Source of the DNA: Flavobacterium sp.
GTDB taxonomy: Bacteria > Bacteroidota > Bacteroidia > Flavobacteriales > Flavobacteriaceae
Length of the DNA stretch: 64,000 nucleotides
Direction: 5' to 3'
Assembly: GCF_024642105.1 (NCBI RefSeq)
Contig: NZ_JAHEBT010000052.1
Span: 248,001-312,000 of the forward strand
Shown here: piece by piece, positions 15,102 through 25,287 of the stretch
Numbering within the stretch: the first letter of the stretch is position 1
Layout of the letters: each line of letters starts with the position of its first letter
Program-made: the position numbers and the translations under genes
The notes under the pieces: model-generated
The model's input: only the letters and a program-made list of their open reading frames with translations
What the model was told of the DNA's origin: nothing
Database searches by the model: none

Positions 15102-17528
15102 TTATGAACCACACATTTCGCATTCCTCAGGGCCTGCGTTACGCGCTTGCTCAATCATTGCTCTGTACTCTTCGGCAGTCATTTCAACGGCTTCGTTAAC
15201 CACAGCAACAGGTTGCTCCTTCACTTCTACTTCAACTACCTCAACTGGCTCTACTTTTTTATCATTGTTTACCGTAAACTTAATCGCATCTACTGCTGAT
15301 TTTGTTCTTAAGTAATACATTCCTGTTTTCAAACCTGATTGCCAAGCATAGAAATGCATTGAGGTTAATTTAGAATAGTTAGCATCTTGCATGAACAAGT
15401 TCAACGATTGTGATTGGTCAATAAAATACCCTCTGTGACGTGACATATCGATAATGTCTTTCATTGACATTTCCCAAACGGTTTTGTATAGCTCCTTCAA
15501 ATCTTGCGGAATAACATCAATGTTTTGAACTGAACCATTGTGACGCATGATTTCTTGTTTCAATGATTCGTTCCACAAACCACGCTCTACTAAATCGTGC
15601 AATAAATGTTTGTTTACCACAATAAATTCTCCTGACAATACACGACGTGTGTACAAGTTAGAAGTATACGGTTCAAAAGCTTCGTTGTTTCCTAAAATTT
15701 GAGAAGTCGAAGCAGTTGGCATTGGCGCTACCAATAATGAGTTTCTAACACCATTTGCTACCACTTCTTTTCGCAACGATGCCCAGTCCCAACGACCTGA
15801 TAATTCCTCGTCTTTCATTCCCCAAAGGTTATGTTGGAATTCTCCTTGAGAAATTGGAGATCCTTTGAAAGTAGAATAAGGCCCTTCTTCTTTAGCCATT
15901 TCCATTGAAGCTGTTACCGCTGCAAAGTATAATGTTTCAAAGATTTCTTGGTTCAATTTTTTAGCTTCGTCACTTGTAAAAGGCAAACGCAACATAATAA
16001 AAGCATCGGCCAATCCTTGTACACCAAGACCTACTGGACGGTGGCGTAAATTAGAGTTTTCTGCCTCTTTTACAGGATAGTAATTTCTATCAATTACTTT
16101 ATTCAAGTTGCGAGTAACACGTTTAGTAACATCAAACAACAATTGGTGGTTGAAACTTCCGTTTTCCACAAACATTGGTAATGAAATAGAAGCTAAGTTA
16201 CACACCGCGATTTCGTCTTTAGAGGTGTACTCCATAATCTCGGTACACAAGTTTGACGAACGGATTGTTCCTAAATTCTTTTGGTTTGATTTACGGTTTG
16301 CCGCATCTTTATACAACATGTATGGAGTTCCAGTCTCAATCTGAGATTCTAGAATTTTTTCCCATAATTCACGTGCTTTAATTGTTTTTCTACCTTTTCC
16401 TTGCGCTTCATACGAAGTATATAACGCTTCGAATTCTTCGCCATATACATCATACAATCCTGGACATTCGTTTGGACACATCAACGTCCAAGTAGTATCT
16501 TCTTGTACACGTTTCATGAACAAATCAGAAGTCCACATGGCAAAGAATAAATCTCTAGCACGCATTTCTTCTTTTCCTGTATTCTTTTTCAAATCCAAGA
16601 AATCAAAAATATCAGCATGCCAAGTTTCGATATAAATCGCAAAACTACCTTTACGTTTTCCTCCTCCTTGATCTACATAACGAGCCGTATCATTAAACAC
16701 TCTCAACATAGGAACAATTCCGTTTGAAGTTCCGTTAGTTCCACGAATGTAAGAACCTGTTGCACGAACATTGTGAATTGACAATCCAATTCCTCCAGCT
16801 GATTGCGAGATTTTAGCCGTTTGTTTTAAGGTATCATAAATTCCATCAATACTATCGTCTTGCATAGCCAAAAGGAAACAAGAAGACATTTGTGGTTTTG
16901 GCGTACCCGCGTTGAACAAGGTTGGCGTAGCGTGCGTAAAGAATTTTTTCGACATTAAGTCGTACGTTTCTATTACTGAATCCAAATCGTTCAAGTGAAT
17001 TCCAACCGAAACACGCATTAACATGTGTTGTGGACGTTCTACAATTTTTCCGTTAATACGCAACAAATACGAGCGCTCTAAAGTTTTAAATCCGAAATAA
17101 TCGTAGTTAAAATCTCTATTATAAATGATGTGTGAATTTAAAAATTCAGCATTCTCTTGAATTACTTTATGTACTTCCTCTGATAACAAAGGAGATTCTT
17201 GATTCGTTCTTGGATTTACATAATGGTACATTTCATTCATCGTTTCAGAGAATGATTTGTTAGTGTTTTTATGCAAGTTAGAAATCGCAATACGGGCAGC
17301 TAACTGTGCATAATCTGGATGCGCAATAGTCATTGCTGCTGCGGTTTCGGCCGCAAGATTATCTAATTCTGATGTAGTAACTCCGTCATACAATCCTTCA
17401 ATCACACGCATTGCTACTTTTACAGCATCAACTAAATCATTTAAACCATAACATAGTTTTTTAATTCTATCTGTGATTTTGTCAAACATTACCGGTTCTT
17501 TATGACCGTCTCTTTTTACTACATACAT
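15102..17528 (-). CDS. nrdA: Ribonucleoside-diphosphate reductase, class Ia alpha subunit
   Basis: 808 residues. Reduces ribonucleoside diphosphates to deoxy forms. N-terminal ATP-cone ([22 protein letters not shown]) implies dATP feedback control. Catalytic residues: C217 (SSCFLL), N426/C428/E430 (NLCTE), C443 (AVCNLASIS); a C-terminal redox pair CxxC (C803, C806) in ECEMCGS. A ~60-residue Glu/Val-rich linker precedes that tail. Located downstream of nrdB with a 113-base gap containing a hairpin, so beta is read before alpha. Confidence 0.97.
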   Translation of the reverse strand: MYVVKRDGHKEPVMFDKITDRIKKLCYGLNDLVDAVKVAMRVIEGLYDGVTTSELDNLAAETAAAMTIAHPDYAQLAARIAISNLHKNTNKSFSETMNEMYHYVNPRTNQESPLLSEEVHKVIQENAEFLNSHIIYNRDFNYDYFGFKTLERSYLLRINGKIVERPQHMLMRVSVGIHLNDLDSVIETYDLMSKKFFTHATPTLFNAGTPKPQMSSCFLLAMQDDSIDGIYDTLKQTAKISQSAGGIGLSIHNVRATGSYIRGTNGTSNGIVPMLRVFNDTARYVDQGGGKRKGSFAIYIETWHADIFDFLDLKKNTGKEEMRARDLFFAMWTSDLFMKRVQEDTTWTLMCPNECPGLYDVYGEEFEALYTSYEAQGKGRKTIKARELWEKILESQIETGTPYMLYKDAANRKSNQKNLGTIRSSNLCTEIMEYTSKDEIAVCNLASISLPMFVENGSFNHQLLFDVTKRVTRNLNKVIDRNYYPVKEAENSNLRHRPVGLGVQGLADAFIMLRLPFTSDEAKKLNQEIFETLYFAAVTASMEMAKEEGPYSTFKGSPISQGEFQHNLWGMKDEELSGRWDWASLRKEVVANGVRNSLLVAPMPTASTSQILGNNEAFEPYTSNLYTRRVLSGEFIVVNKHLLHDLVERGLWNESLKQEIMRHNGSVQNIDVIPQDLKELYKTVWEMSMKDIIDMSRHRGYFIDQSQSLNLFMQDANYSKLTSMHFYAWQSGLKTGMYYLRTKSAVDAIKFTVNNDKKVEPVEVVEVEVKEQPVAVVNEAVEMTAEEYRAMIEQARNAGPEECEMCGS

Positions 17529-17551
17529 AATCTTGTGGGTTTTTAAGAAAC

Positions 17552-17569
17552 CAAGGAATCCCTTCCTTG
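17552..17569 (-). other. Hairpin between nrdB and nrdA
   Basis: Perfect 7-bp stem CAAGGAA-TCCC-TTCCTTG in the 113-base gap between the two subunit genes. On the minus strand only scattered Ts follow, so it is a weak terminator at best; may adjust the subunit ratio. Confidence 0.4.
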
Positions 17570-17641
17570 TTTTCGGGTATTTGTTACTAATTGTTTGCGC
17601 CTATGCGCGGTAATCTATTTAGAATCTAAAACAAGTTCAGA

Positions 17642-18619
17642 TTAAAAATCGGCATCGAATGTTATTTTTTGAGCATCAGAATCGGTATTCATCACTCCTG
17701 CTTTTTGGTATTCACCAACACGTTTTTCAAAGAAATTGGTTTTTCCTTGTAACGAAATCATATCCATAAAATCAAATGGATTAGAAGAGTTGTACACTCT
17801 ATCACAACCCAACTCAACTAAAAGTCTGTCAGTAACAAACTCTAAATATTGTGTCATCAAATTGGCGTTCATTCCAATCAAACTAGCAGGAAGTGATTCT
17901 GTGATAAACTTTCTCTCGATATCCAATGCATTGGTCAAAATCTCTGTAATTCTAGCTTTAGGCACTTTGTTTACCAAGTGATTGTTATGCAAGTGAACGG
18001 CAAAATCACAGTGCATTCCTTCGTCTCTTGAAATCAACTCATTAGAGAAGGTTAAACCTGGCATCAAACCACGTTTTTTCAACCAATAAATAGAACAAAA
18101 CGAACCCGAGAAGAAAATTCCTTCTACCGCTGCAAAGGCAATCAATCGCTCTGCAAAAGAATCAGAACTAATCCATTTCAAAGCCCATTCTGCTTTTTCT
18201 TTAATTGCAGGAAAGGTTTCTATAGCGTGAAACAATTCGTGTTTTTCAGCCTCATCTTTCACGTAAGTATCAATCAACAACGAATAAGTTTCACTATGAA
18301 TGTTCTCCATCATAATTTGGAAACCATAGAAAAACTTCGCTTCTGGATACTGCACTTCTGCAACAAAATTTTCAGCTAAGTTTTCATTAACAATTCCGTC
18401 AGAAGCTGCAAAAAATGCCAAAATATGCTTTATGAAATAACGCTCATCGTCATTCAACTTGTTGTTCCAATCGTTCAAATCAGTATGCAAGTCAATTTCT
18501 TCAGCGGTCCAAATACACGCTTCTTGTTTTTTGTACCACTCCCAAATATCTTGGTGTTTTATTGGAAAAATAACAAAACGATCTTTGTTTTCTTGTAAAA
18601 TTGGCTCAATTGCAGACAT
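17642..18619 (-). CDS. nrdB: Ribonucleoside-diphosphate reductase, class Ia beta subunit
   Basis: 325 residues. Houses the di-iron/tyrosyl radical. Ligands and radical residue are intact: D43 ([11 protein letters not shown]), E105 and H108 ([11 protein letters not shown]), Y112 as the radical tyrosine, and the second-half EGIFF and [11 protein letters not shown] motifs. The tyrosine marks it as class Ia rather than Ic. Upstream 18620-18885 is a 266-base gap with no gene; CAAACTTA at 18712-18719 reads TAAGTTTG on the minus strand and is a candidate -7 element. Confidence 0.97.
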   Translation of the reverse strand: MSAIEPILQENKDRFVIFPIKHQDIWEWYKKQEACIWTAEEIDLHTDLNDWNNKLNDDERYFIKHILAFFAASDGIVNENLAENFVAEVQYPEAKFFYGFQIMMENIHSETYSLLIDTYVKDEAEKHELFHAIETFPAIKEKAEWALKWISSDSFAERLIAFAAVEGIFFSGSFCSIYWLKKRGLMPGLTFSNELISRDEGMHCDFAVHLHNNHLVNKVPKARITEILTNALDIERKFITESLPASLIGMNANLMTQYLEFVTDRLLVELGCDRVYNSSNPFDFMDMISLQGKTNFFEKRVGEYQKAGVMNTDSDAQKITFDADF

Positions 18620-18885
18620 AATTCTTTGTTAGTTTTTTGATTGAAAAAATAAAAATTTTTGGGACATCTTGGGGATTACAAAGATTATGAAATATTGCGG
18701 TTATTAAAAGTCAAACTTATTCACAATCGGCTCTAGTTTTTAACAAAACTAAAAACAACAAACATTTTTATCCAAAACATAATTGATTAAAAATCAGTAT
18801 TTTGAAAACCAAAAAATCGATGTAGCCCCGTAAAATATAGGGATTTAGAAATACAGAAAAAGAAAATTCCTGTACTGAAGTAAAA

Positions 18886-19452
18886 TTATTTTTTTAGATC
18901 CAAAGCTACTTTTTCAAGCTCCAAATACCAATCTTCTCCAAACCTTCTAATCAATGCTTCTTTGACGAATTTATAGACCGGAACTTGCAATTCTTTACCT
19001 AAAGTACAGGCATCGTCACAGATGTGCCATTTGTCGTAATTTACAGCCGTAAATTCGGTAAAATCCTTCACTCTGATAGGGTATAAATGACAAGAAACGG
19101 GTTTTTTCCAGCTTACAATTCCTTCATTATAGGCTTGTTCAATACCACACAAAGCTGTTTCACCATCAAAAATAACATACGCACAATCTTTTCCTTCAAT
19201 TAGCGTGGTTTCAAAATCACCATCTTCTCCTTTTACCCAAGTTCCTTGCGCTTCAATTGCAGCAATTCCTTCAGGACGCAAATAGGGTTTTACTTTAGGA
19301 TAAATTTCTTCAAGGATTTTAGTTTCCTCTTCATTTAATGGCGCTCCAGCATCTCCATCGATACAACAGGTTCCTTTGCACGCAGACAAATTACAAACAA
19401 ACTCTCTCTCGAGTATTTCTTCTGAAACGATGGTTTTTCCTAATTGAAACAT
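18886..19452 (-). CDS. DUF3109 family protein
   Basis: About 188 residues from the start MFQLGKTIVSEEILEREFVCNLS; a start ten codons upstream (19482) is open but the family begins at this methionine. Eight or more conserved cysteines (VCNLSACKGTCCIDGDAGAPL, DCAYV, ALCGIEQA, VSCHLYPIRV, HICDDACTLG) suggest a metal or iron-sulfur site like the YkgJ CxxxCC group. Function unknown. Single gene, divergent from the MarC gene. Confidence 0.85.
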   Translation of the reverse strand: MFQLGKTIVSEEILEREFVCNLSACKGTCCIDGDAGAPLNEEETKILEEIYPKVKPYLRPEGIAAIEAQGTWVKGEDGDFETTLIEGKDCAYVIFDGETALCGIEQAYNEGIVSWKKPVSCHLYPIRVKDFTEFTAVNYDKWHICDDACTLGKELQVPVYKFVKEALIRRFGEDWYLELEKVALDLKK

Positions 19453-19612
19453 TGGATACATATATTGAATAATGAAGTGCAAATGTAATCAAAGCACTTG
19501 AAGAAATTAACTCCTATCGTATCATAAATTTAAAGACTTCAAAATCAAGGCGAAAAAATATAACATTATCAATTAATTTCCTTAAAAGTGTAACTTTGCA
19601 ACAAAAAAGAAT

Positions 19613-20191
19613 ATGTTTGAAATTGACTTCAGAGAAATATTAACAGTTGGAATGGTATTGTTTGCCGTGATTGATATTGTAGGTAGCATTCCAATCATTG
19701 TAGATTTAAGAACCAAACACGGTCATATTGAATCAGAAAAAGCATCCATAGTTGCCGGAATCATTATGATTGTCTTTTTATTTATTGGTGAAGAATTTTT
19801 AAAAATAATTGGTATCGATGTCCATTCTTTTGCCGTAGCAGGATCCTTTGTCTTGTTTTTCATTGCCTTAGAAATGATTTTAGGAATTCGCATCTATCGC
19901 GACGAAGAATCCAGTTCAGCCTCTATCGTGCCTATTGCTTTTCCCTTAATTGCAGGAGCAGGAACCATGACTACATTACTTTCTCTACGTTCTGAATTTC
20001 ATACTATCAATATTTTGATTGCTATTTTATTGAATTTGATTTTAGTTTACATTGTTTTGAAACTATCTTCTAAACTAGAAAAGTTGTTAGGAAAAAATGG
20101 GTTAGGAGTTATTCGCAAAGCTTTTGGAGTAGTACTTTTGGCTATAGCTGTTAAATTATTCGCTGCTAATGTTAAAGGTTTGTTCGTCTAA
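19613..20191 (+). CDS. MarC family integral membrane protein
   Basis: 192 residues, six predicted helices. Family blocks: TVGMVLFAVIDIVGSIPIIVDLRTK, AGSFVLFFIALEMILGI and PIAFPLIAGAGTMTTLL. MarC/UPF0056 proteins have no settled substrate; the old link to multiple antibiotic resistance was withdrawn. Monocistronic; the 118 bases after it hold nothing recognisable. Confidence 0.9.
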   Translation: MFEIDFREILTVGMVLFAVIDIVGSIPIIVDLRTKHGHIESEKASIVAGIIMIVFLFIGEEFLKIIGIDVHSFAVAGSFVLFFIALEMILGIRIYRDEESSSASIVPIAFPLIAGAGTMTTLLSLRSEFHTINILIAILLNLILVYIVLKLSSKLEKLLGKNGLGVIRKAFGVVLLAIAVKLFAANVKGLFV

Positions 20192-20309
20192 AAGAAATTT
20201 TTATAAATTTACACCGATGTTCTTTATAGAATACAATTGATTTTTTGGAAATTCACAGCAAGCCCCAGTTTCCTCAACCTTTATTGTACTAATAACAAAA
20301 AATCATCTT

Positions 20310-20507
20310 ATGAAAATTTTTACAGCTGTTTTGATTTTTTTGGCTTCTGCTTTAATTATCTTTAATGTCACCCGTCTTGATTTTAGCAACCTATTACAAG
20401 GAGAAAGTATGTATGCCTTAATTGGAATTGCAGCCTCTTTTTGTGCGGTTTTAATTCTTTTGATTTTTAGAATGTCAAAAGAAATTGAAAAAAGAATGAA
20501 TGACTAA
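20310..20507 (+). CDS. Small two-helix membrane protein
   Basis: 65 residues: two hydrophobic helices (~3-19 and ~37-54) joined by a short loop, with a charged C-terminal tail (RMSKEIEKRMND). Not assigned to a family. Its last 8 bases overlap the start of the FAD-dependent oxidoreductase gene, so the two are coupled and the gene is real. Confidence 0.7.
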   Translation: MKIFTAVLIFLASALIIFNVTRLDFSNLLQGESMYALIGIAASFCAVLILLIFRMSKEIEKRMND

Positions 20508-21117
20508 TACTTTTGACGTACTTATTGTAGGCGGTGGAGTTTCAGGAATGTCCTGCGCACTTGTTTTAGGTTCAGCCAAAAATAAACCCTTTGCCTCCAA
20601 AAAGAAAATCGGAATTTTTACGCATCAAAAATCATCTGCATTACAAGAAGCAGTTTTCAATAATGCTTACGGCATTTCTCCTGGAAAATTAGGCTCGGAA
20701 TTATTAGTCGAAAGTAAAACACACCTCTCAGAAACCTACCCACATATTATCCAAATTCCCGAAGAAAAAGTACTAAAAATTCATGGGGAATATCCTAATT
20801 TTACTGTAACATCTAATAAAAACACCTACAAAACCCAATATATCATTGTTGGAATTGGTTCAGCCAATACATTTGACATTGAAGGACTGAACCAATTTGT
20901 AGTCCCTCACCAAAAAGCATTAGCCGAAAAGCAACGTATTCAGCTACGCAATATAGACCACAAAGTGATTGAAGGCATTTATGTGATTGGAACTTTAGCT
21001 GGATGTAGAAGTCAGCTCACGATTGCCGCTGGAAGTGGAGCAGCCGTTGCAACAGATCTACTTACTATTTGGAACGAAGGAATTCCTGTTCAAGTTCATG
21101 ACAGTAACAAAAAATAG
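20500..21117 (+). CDS. Short FAD-dependent oxidoreductase
   Basis: 205 residues. N-terminal Rossmann dinucleotide site VLIVGGGVSGMSCALVLG and C-terminal FAD-binding end GIYVIGTLAGCRSQLTIAAGSGAAVATDLL resemble thioredoxin reductase, but the protein is ~100 residues shorter: the NADPH domain and its CxxC disulfide are absent. It may be a flavoprotein that takes electrons from another partner. Translationally coupled to the small membrane protein upstream. Converges on the dCMP deaminase gene. Confidence 0.8.
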   Translation: MTNTFDVLIVGGGVSGMSCALVLGSAKNKPFASKKKIGIFTHQKSSALQEAVFNNAYGISPGKLGSELLVESKTHLSETYPHIIQIPEEKVLKIHGEYPNFTVTSNKNTYKTQYIIVGIGSANTFDIEGLNQFVVPHQKALAEKQRIQLRNIDHKVIEGIYVIGTLAGCRSQLTIAAGSGAAVATDLLTIWNEGIPVQVHDSNKK

Positions 21118-21122
21118 CTAAC

Positions 21123-21557
21123 CTATTCTTCTTCTAAAACAGCTATGTGTTGCACATCAATTCCTGCTTTAATCAAAAATTGAAGACCGGAATCGTCACG
21201 GTATCCATTGTGATACACTACCCTTTTTATACCCGATTGATGAATTAATTTACTACACTCTTTGCATGGTGAAAGTGTAATATATAAAGTAGCACCTTCA
21301 CAAGATTGTGTAGAACGAGCTACCTTCAGGATCGCATTGGCCTCGGCATGCAAAACATCCCAACGTGTTAATCCTTCTTCGTCTTCGCAGCAATTTTCAA
21401 AACCAGAAGGCGTTCCATTATACCCATCTGAAATAATCATTCGGTCTTTAACAATAATAGCACCAACTTGTTTGCGCTTACAATACGATAAAAGACTCCA
21501 CTCTTTTGCAATTCGCAAATACGCCTTATCGTATTTATTTAATTTTTTTTCTTCCAT
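21123..21557 (-). CDS. Deoxycytidylate (dCMP) deaminase family protein
   Basis: About 144 residues from MEEKKLNKYDKAYLRIAKEW; this start is preferred because it falls 2 bases after the upstream gene ends, whereas the longer start would overlap it. Zinc-deaminase motif: HAEANAI and SPCKECSKLI. YNGTPSGFENC is typical of ComEB/dCMP deaminases, which supply dUMP for thymidylate synthesis. Probably co-transcribed with the HupE/UreJ-like gene. Confidence 0.92.
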   Translation of the reverse strand: MEEKKLNKYDKAYLRIAKEWSLLSYCKRKQVGAIIVKDRMIISDGYNGTPSGFENCCEDEEGLTRWDVLHAEANAILKVARSTQSCEGATLYITLSPCKECSKLIHQSGIKRVVYHNGYRDDSGLQFLIKAGIDVQHIAVLEEE

Positions 21558-21559
21558 TT

Positions 21560-22156
21560 TTAGTACTGATTCCAAATTTCATTTTCTAATATCATTGGCA
21601 CAACTACTCCTATTATAAAAGCTGAACTTACCAAAATCCAATCTCTCTTAGAAAATTTAAAGAGACTTTGTGTGACATAAGCCACTATTAAGACCGCAAA
21701 AACAACAGCAATTTGCGCGCCTTCAATTCCTAAAGCAAACTCCAACAAAGGTACTAATTTGGAATTTGAACTCCCTCCCAATATCGTTTTAAAATAATTA
21801 GAAAATCCTAAACCGTGAATCACTCCAAAGAAAAGAGTAATCAAGAAAATTAAATTCAAGCTTTCTTTTCTATTGGTTTTGCCAATAGTAAACAAGTTAA
21901 AAAACGCCGTAATTAAAATAGTTATTGGTATCAACAACTCAACAACATTGACTTTAACAACCAAAATTTCGTATACTGAAAGTAATAAAGCAGTGGTATG
22001 CCCCAAAGTAAAAAGAGTTACCGAAAGTAATATTCTTTTCCAATCTTTAAATGTGAATGGAATAACCAAAGCCATTAAAAACAACACATGATCATACGCA
22101 TGAATATCCAAAACATGTTGTAGTCCTATCTGAAAGTAAATCAAAAATTCTGACAT
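21560..22156 (-). CDS. HupE/UreJ family membrane protein
   Basis: 198 residues, about six membrane helices. Hallmarks: IGLQHVLDIHAYDHVLFLMALVIPF with histidines near the membrane, FTLGHTTAL and GVIHGLGFSNYF. Relatives are linked to nickel or cobalt uptake for hydrogenase and urease, but no such enzymes are here, so the substrate is unknown. First gene of a two-gene unit with the dCMP deaminase. Confidence 0.85.
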   Translation of the reverse strand: MSEFLIYFQIGLQHVLDIHAYDHVLFLMALVIPFTFKDWKRILLSVTLFTLGHTTALLLSVYEILVVKVNVVELLIPITILITAFFNLFTIGKTNRKESLNLIFLITLFFGVIHGLGFSNYFKTILGGSSNSKLVPLLEFALGIEGAQIAVVFAVLIVAYVTQSLFKFSKRDWILVSSAFIIGVVVPMILENEIWNQY

Positions 22157-22331
22157 TAGTCCGGTATTGAATTGATTAAGGGATGTAAACTTACGATTAA
22201 TTTTGAAAAGACAAATTGAGTGCCTGCCAAATCCATTTTAGAAATAAAATTTGTCACTGAAAATTTCAATTGAAAATCGTCTTTTTTTCAAAAAAAACGT
22301 ACCTTTATCGTAATTAAAAACTTATATTATT

Positions 22332-22763
22332 ATGTCATTTTCAGATTTATTTGATAGCGAATTTAAAACCAGAAATAAAGGTCATTTCTCAGCCATTGTT
22401 CGCGTGGCACTTGCCGATGGAAAATCTTCACCTGAAGAAAAAGCGTTTTTAGACAAATTAGCTACTAATCTTGAGATTTCAGCTTCGGAATATGAAGAAA
22501 TTTTAGCTAATCCATTGAAATATCCAATCAATCCACCTTACTTATATAACGATAGATTGGAACGTTTATTTGACTTAGGTAGAATGGTACACATTGACCA
22601 TCAATTAGGTGACAGTCAAGAAAAATTATTAGAAAAATTAGGAATCGCTTTAGGATTTACTCCTGAAAACATCTGCTACATCGTAAACAAAGCATTATCA
22701 CTAATCGACAAAAAAGTAGATTTAGATACCTTCATTTATGAAATGAAGAATATGAATAAATAA
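22332..22763 (+). CDS. TerB-like protein
   Basis: 143 residues, all alpha. Residues ~15-60 (KGHFSAIVRVALADGKSSPEEKAFLDKLATNLEIS) match the TerB fold, with acidic residues that may bind metal. TerB proteins are named after tellurite resistance, but isolated ones like this have no proved role. A hairpin terminator follows; a weak -7 element (TACCTTTA, 22304-22311) precedes. Confidence 0.82.
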   Translation: MSFSDLFDSEFKTRNKGHFSAIVRVALADGKSSPEEKAFLDKLATNLEISASEYEEILANPLKYPINPPYLYNDRLERLFDLGRMVHIDHQLGDSQEKLLEKLGIALGFTPENICYIVNKALSLIDKKVDLDTFIYEMKNMNK

Positions 22764-22790
22764 ACAAAAGTCCCTACATTATTCAACATT

Positions 22791-22817
22791 AAAAGCTCCT
22801 TAAAAAGGGGCTTTTTT
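22791..22817 (+). terminator. Terminator after terB-like gene
   Basis: Stem AAAAGCTCCTT / AAGGGGCTTTT with a single mismatch and a following T-run. Confidence 0.85.
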
Positions 22818-22989
22818 AATTTAGTAGTAATCAGAAAAATATTGGAAGTCACAAATAGGGTATTTTTTGTGAAAATGACACAAATTTTATGTTGTAGCTG
22901 GCTATCCTTGTATATTTGCTAACCAAATTGACAAATTCAGGTAAAAAAATTATTATTTTTAGCAATTCAATCACTAATATTAAGAATTT

Positions 22990-23469
22990 ATGACTATTCG
23001 AAAAGGAAATCCCGAAGACATGAAAGGAGTATTAGCTCTAATTCAAGAATTGGCCGATTTCGAAAAAGAGCCTGATGCCGTTGTTATAACTGAAGAGGAT
23101 TTAATTAGAGATGGTTTTGGGACCAATCCGTTATTTCATGTTTTTGTTGCTGAAGTTGAATCTACCATTGTTGGTATCGCTTTATATTATTACCGATATT
23201 CTACTTGGAAAGGAAAAACTATACACCTTGAAGATTTAGTCGTTAAACAAAGTATGCGAGGAACTGGCTTAGGATATGCCTTGTATTCAGAAGTAATCAA
23301 ACAGGGAAAAAAAGACAATGTAAGACGAATTGAATGGGCTGTTCTAGATTGGAACACACCCGCAATTGAATTCTATAGAAATTCAGGAGCCAAAGTTTTT
23401 GATGATTGGAGAGTGGCACAAATGGACGAAGAAGGAATTAACTATTTTCTTGAAAATAAATTAAAGTAA
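22990..23469 (+). CDS. GNAT family N-acetyltransferase
   Basis: 159 residues. The acetyl-CoA pocket motif V-x-x-x-x-R-G-x-G is present as VVKQSMRGTGLGYALYSEV, with the upstream HLEDLVV strand. Closest to the diamine/spermidine acetyltransferase (SSAT-like) group by its LALIQELADFEKEPD start and YYYRYSTWKGKTIHLEDL, but substrate is not certain. Lies 20 bases before aspartate kinase and may be co-transcribed. Confidence 0.9.
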   Translation: MTIRKGNPEDMKGVLALIQELADFEKEPDAVVITEEDLIRDGFGTNPLFHVFVAEVESTIVGIALYYYRYSTWKGKTIHLEDLVVKQSMRGTGLGYALYSEVIKQGKKDNVRRIEWAVLDWNTPAIEFYRNSGAKVFDDWRVAQMDEEGINYFLENKLK

Positions 23470-23489
23470 AATTATAGCAGTACTATTAT

Positions 23490-24743
23490 ATGAAAATATT
23501 CAAATTTGGAGGCGCCTCTGTAAAAGACGCCGATGGAATCAAAAACGTGTACGACGTTTTACAAAAAGCAGGTTACGAAGATGTACTATTAGTGGTTTCA
23601 GCTATGGGCAAAACGACTAACGCATTAGAAGTAGTAATCAAAAATTATTTTGACAAATCGCCTGAGTTAAGCTCATCGGTTCAAGAAATTAAAAAATACC
23701 ACAATCAAATATTATTGGATTTGTTTGAGGATGATAATCACCCCGTATTTGCATCTGTAAACGAACAATTTTCAGATTTAGAATACTTCTTAGCACACAA
23801 TAAATCGCCAAATTACAACTTTGTTTACGATCAAATTGTAAGTTATGGCGAGTTAATTTCGACCAATATTTTGAGTCACTTTATGAATTTTATGAACATC
23901 AAAACACAATGGTTGGATGTTCGTAACTTCATCAAAACCAATGCTAATTACAGAGACGCAGAGGTAGATTGGGATTTAACCCAAAAGAATATTGCTAAAA
24001 ATATAGCGCCAAAAATCTTGAACATTACACAAGGATTCTTGGGTTCTGACGAGAATAATTTCACTACCACTTTAGGACGTGAAGGTTCTGATTATACTGC
24101 TGCTATTTTTGCTTACTGCTTGAATGCGGAAAGCGTAACTATCTGGAAAGATGTTCCTGGCGTAATGAATGCTGACCCTCGTTACTTTGAAAACGCGAGT
24201 TTGTTAAATCAAATTTCGTACCGTGAAGCCATCGAATTGGCTTTTTATGGCGCATCGGTAATTCACCCAAAAACATTACAGCCATTACAAAAGAAAGAAA
24301 TTCCTTTGTATGTAAAATCGTTTATCAATCCATTATTAAAAGGGACTAGCGTTTCAAAAGGTGTTGATTTAGAACCTCTTTTACCCTGTTTTATCGTAAA
24401 AAGAAACCAATTATTAATTTCGCTTTCTTCAATAGATTTCTCTTTTATTATGGAAGAAAATATTAGTGAAATTTTTGGTTTATTCCACGAATACAAAATC
24501 AAAGTGAACTTGATCCAAAATTCAGCGATTAGTTTCTCTGTTTGTGTTGAAGACAAGTTTGACAACTTTAAAGAATTAAACGCTATTTTATCTAAAAAAT
24601 TCAAGGTAGATTTTGAAGAAAATGTTACATTATATACCATTCGCCATTTCAATGACGATGCGGCACAAACTGTTGAAAAGGACAAAACTGTTTTATTAAA
24701 ACAAGTGAGTCGTGAGACAATGCAAATTGTAACCAAAGAATAG
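23490..24743 (+). CDS. lysC: Aspartate kinase
   Basis: 417 residues, monofunctional. Phosphorylates aspartate, the first step to lysine, threonine and methionine. N-terminal KFGGASVKDADGIKNV, catalytic TTLGREGSDYTAA and the WKDVPGVMNADPR segment are all present; the C-terminal ~130 residues are the ACT regulatory region. No homoserine dehydrogenase is fused. Ends at a strong bidirectional terminator. The exact isozyme name is a guess. Confidence 0.93.
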   Translation: MKIFKFGGASVKDADGIKNVYDVLQKAGYEDVLLVVSAMGKTTNALEVVIKNYFDKSPELSSSVQEIKKYHNQILLDLFEDDNHPVFASVNEQFSDLEYFLAHNKSPNYNFVYDQIVSYGELISTNILSHFMNFMNIKTQWLDVRNFIKTNANYRDAEVDWDLTQKNIAKNIAPKILNITQGFLGSDENNFTTTLGREGSDYTAAIFAYCLNAESVTIWKDVPGVMNADPRYFENASLLNQISYREAIELAFYGASVIHPKTLQPLQKKEIPLYVKSFINPLLKGTSVSKGVDLEPLLPCFIVKRNQLLISLSSIDFSFIMEENISEIFGLFHEYKIKVNLIQNSAISFSVCVEDKFDNFKELNAILSKKFKVDFEENVTLYTIRHFNDDAAQTVEKDKTVLLKQVSRETMQIVTKE

Positions 24744-24756
24744 ATCAAATTTATTT

Positions 24757-24796
24757 ACAACAAAAAAAGCACCATTACTGGTGCTTTTTTTGTTGT
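24757..24796. terminator. Bidirectional terminator, aspartate kinase / hypothetical
   Basis: A perfect 18-bp inverted repeat (24757-24774 with 24779-24796, loop TTAC) with A-run and T-run arms, serving convergent genes on both strands. Confidence 0.93.
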
Positions 24797-24804
24797 TGAA
24801 GGGT

Positions 24805-25284
24805 TTAATAGTAATATAAAACAGCCTTAGTTTCATCATAGGATTCCGAAGTAATAACAAGAAAGGGGCTTCCTTTTTGAGCGGCTTTCTCTTGCAACCT
24901 TCTCTTTTTCATCGTAACTAAATCATAATCTGAGAATCCTTTGGTTCTGCCAAAGAAAACACTAATAGCTTCTCCTTTTTTTAGACCCGCAGTTTCAGAT
25001 TCTTTTAAGAATACTATATCTCGAAACCCATTTTTATCCTTTACATCAATTTTAGAAGAAATAATTTGAGTGCTTCCTGTAACCTTATTGGTTATTGAAT
25101 GCACGGCATATTTACTAATTTTATTTTCTTCAGAAGAATTAGGAGTGGAAAAACAAACTAGATTATACTCTGTCTTATTATAATTAATCCCTGTTTTTTC
25201 TCCATTATGTTTCACTAATTCATGAGTTTGAGCTGACATTGAAGCTGCAAACAAAACAGCCAAAACAATACCTACTTTTTTCAT
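24805..25284 (-). CDS. Secreted protein of unknown function
   Basis: 159 residues with a signal peptide (MKKVGIVLAVLFAASMSAQ). The rest is beta-rich with no motif I recognise. It starts 3 bases after the carbonic anhydrase stop, so it belongs to the same transcript. A cell-envelope role is all that can be said. Confidence 0.7.
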   Translation of the reverse strand: MKKVGIVLAVLFAASMSAQTHELVKHNGEKTGINYNKTEYNLVCFSTPNSSEENKISKYAVHSITNKVTGSTQIISSKIDVKDKNGFRDIVFLKESETAGLKKGEAISVFFGRTKGFSDYDLVTMKKRRLQEKAAQKGSPFLVITSESYDETKAVLYYY

Positions 25285-25287
25285 TTT

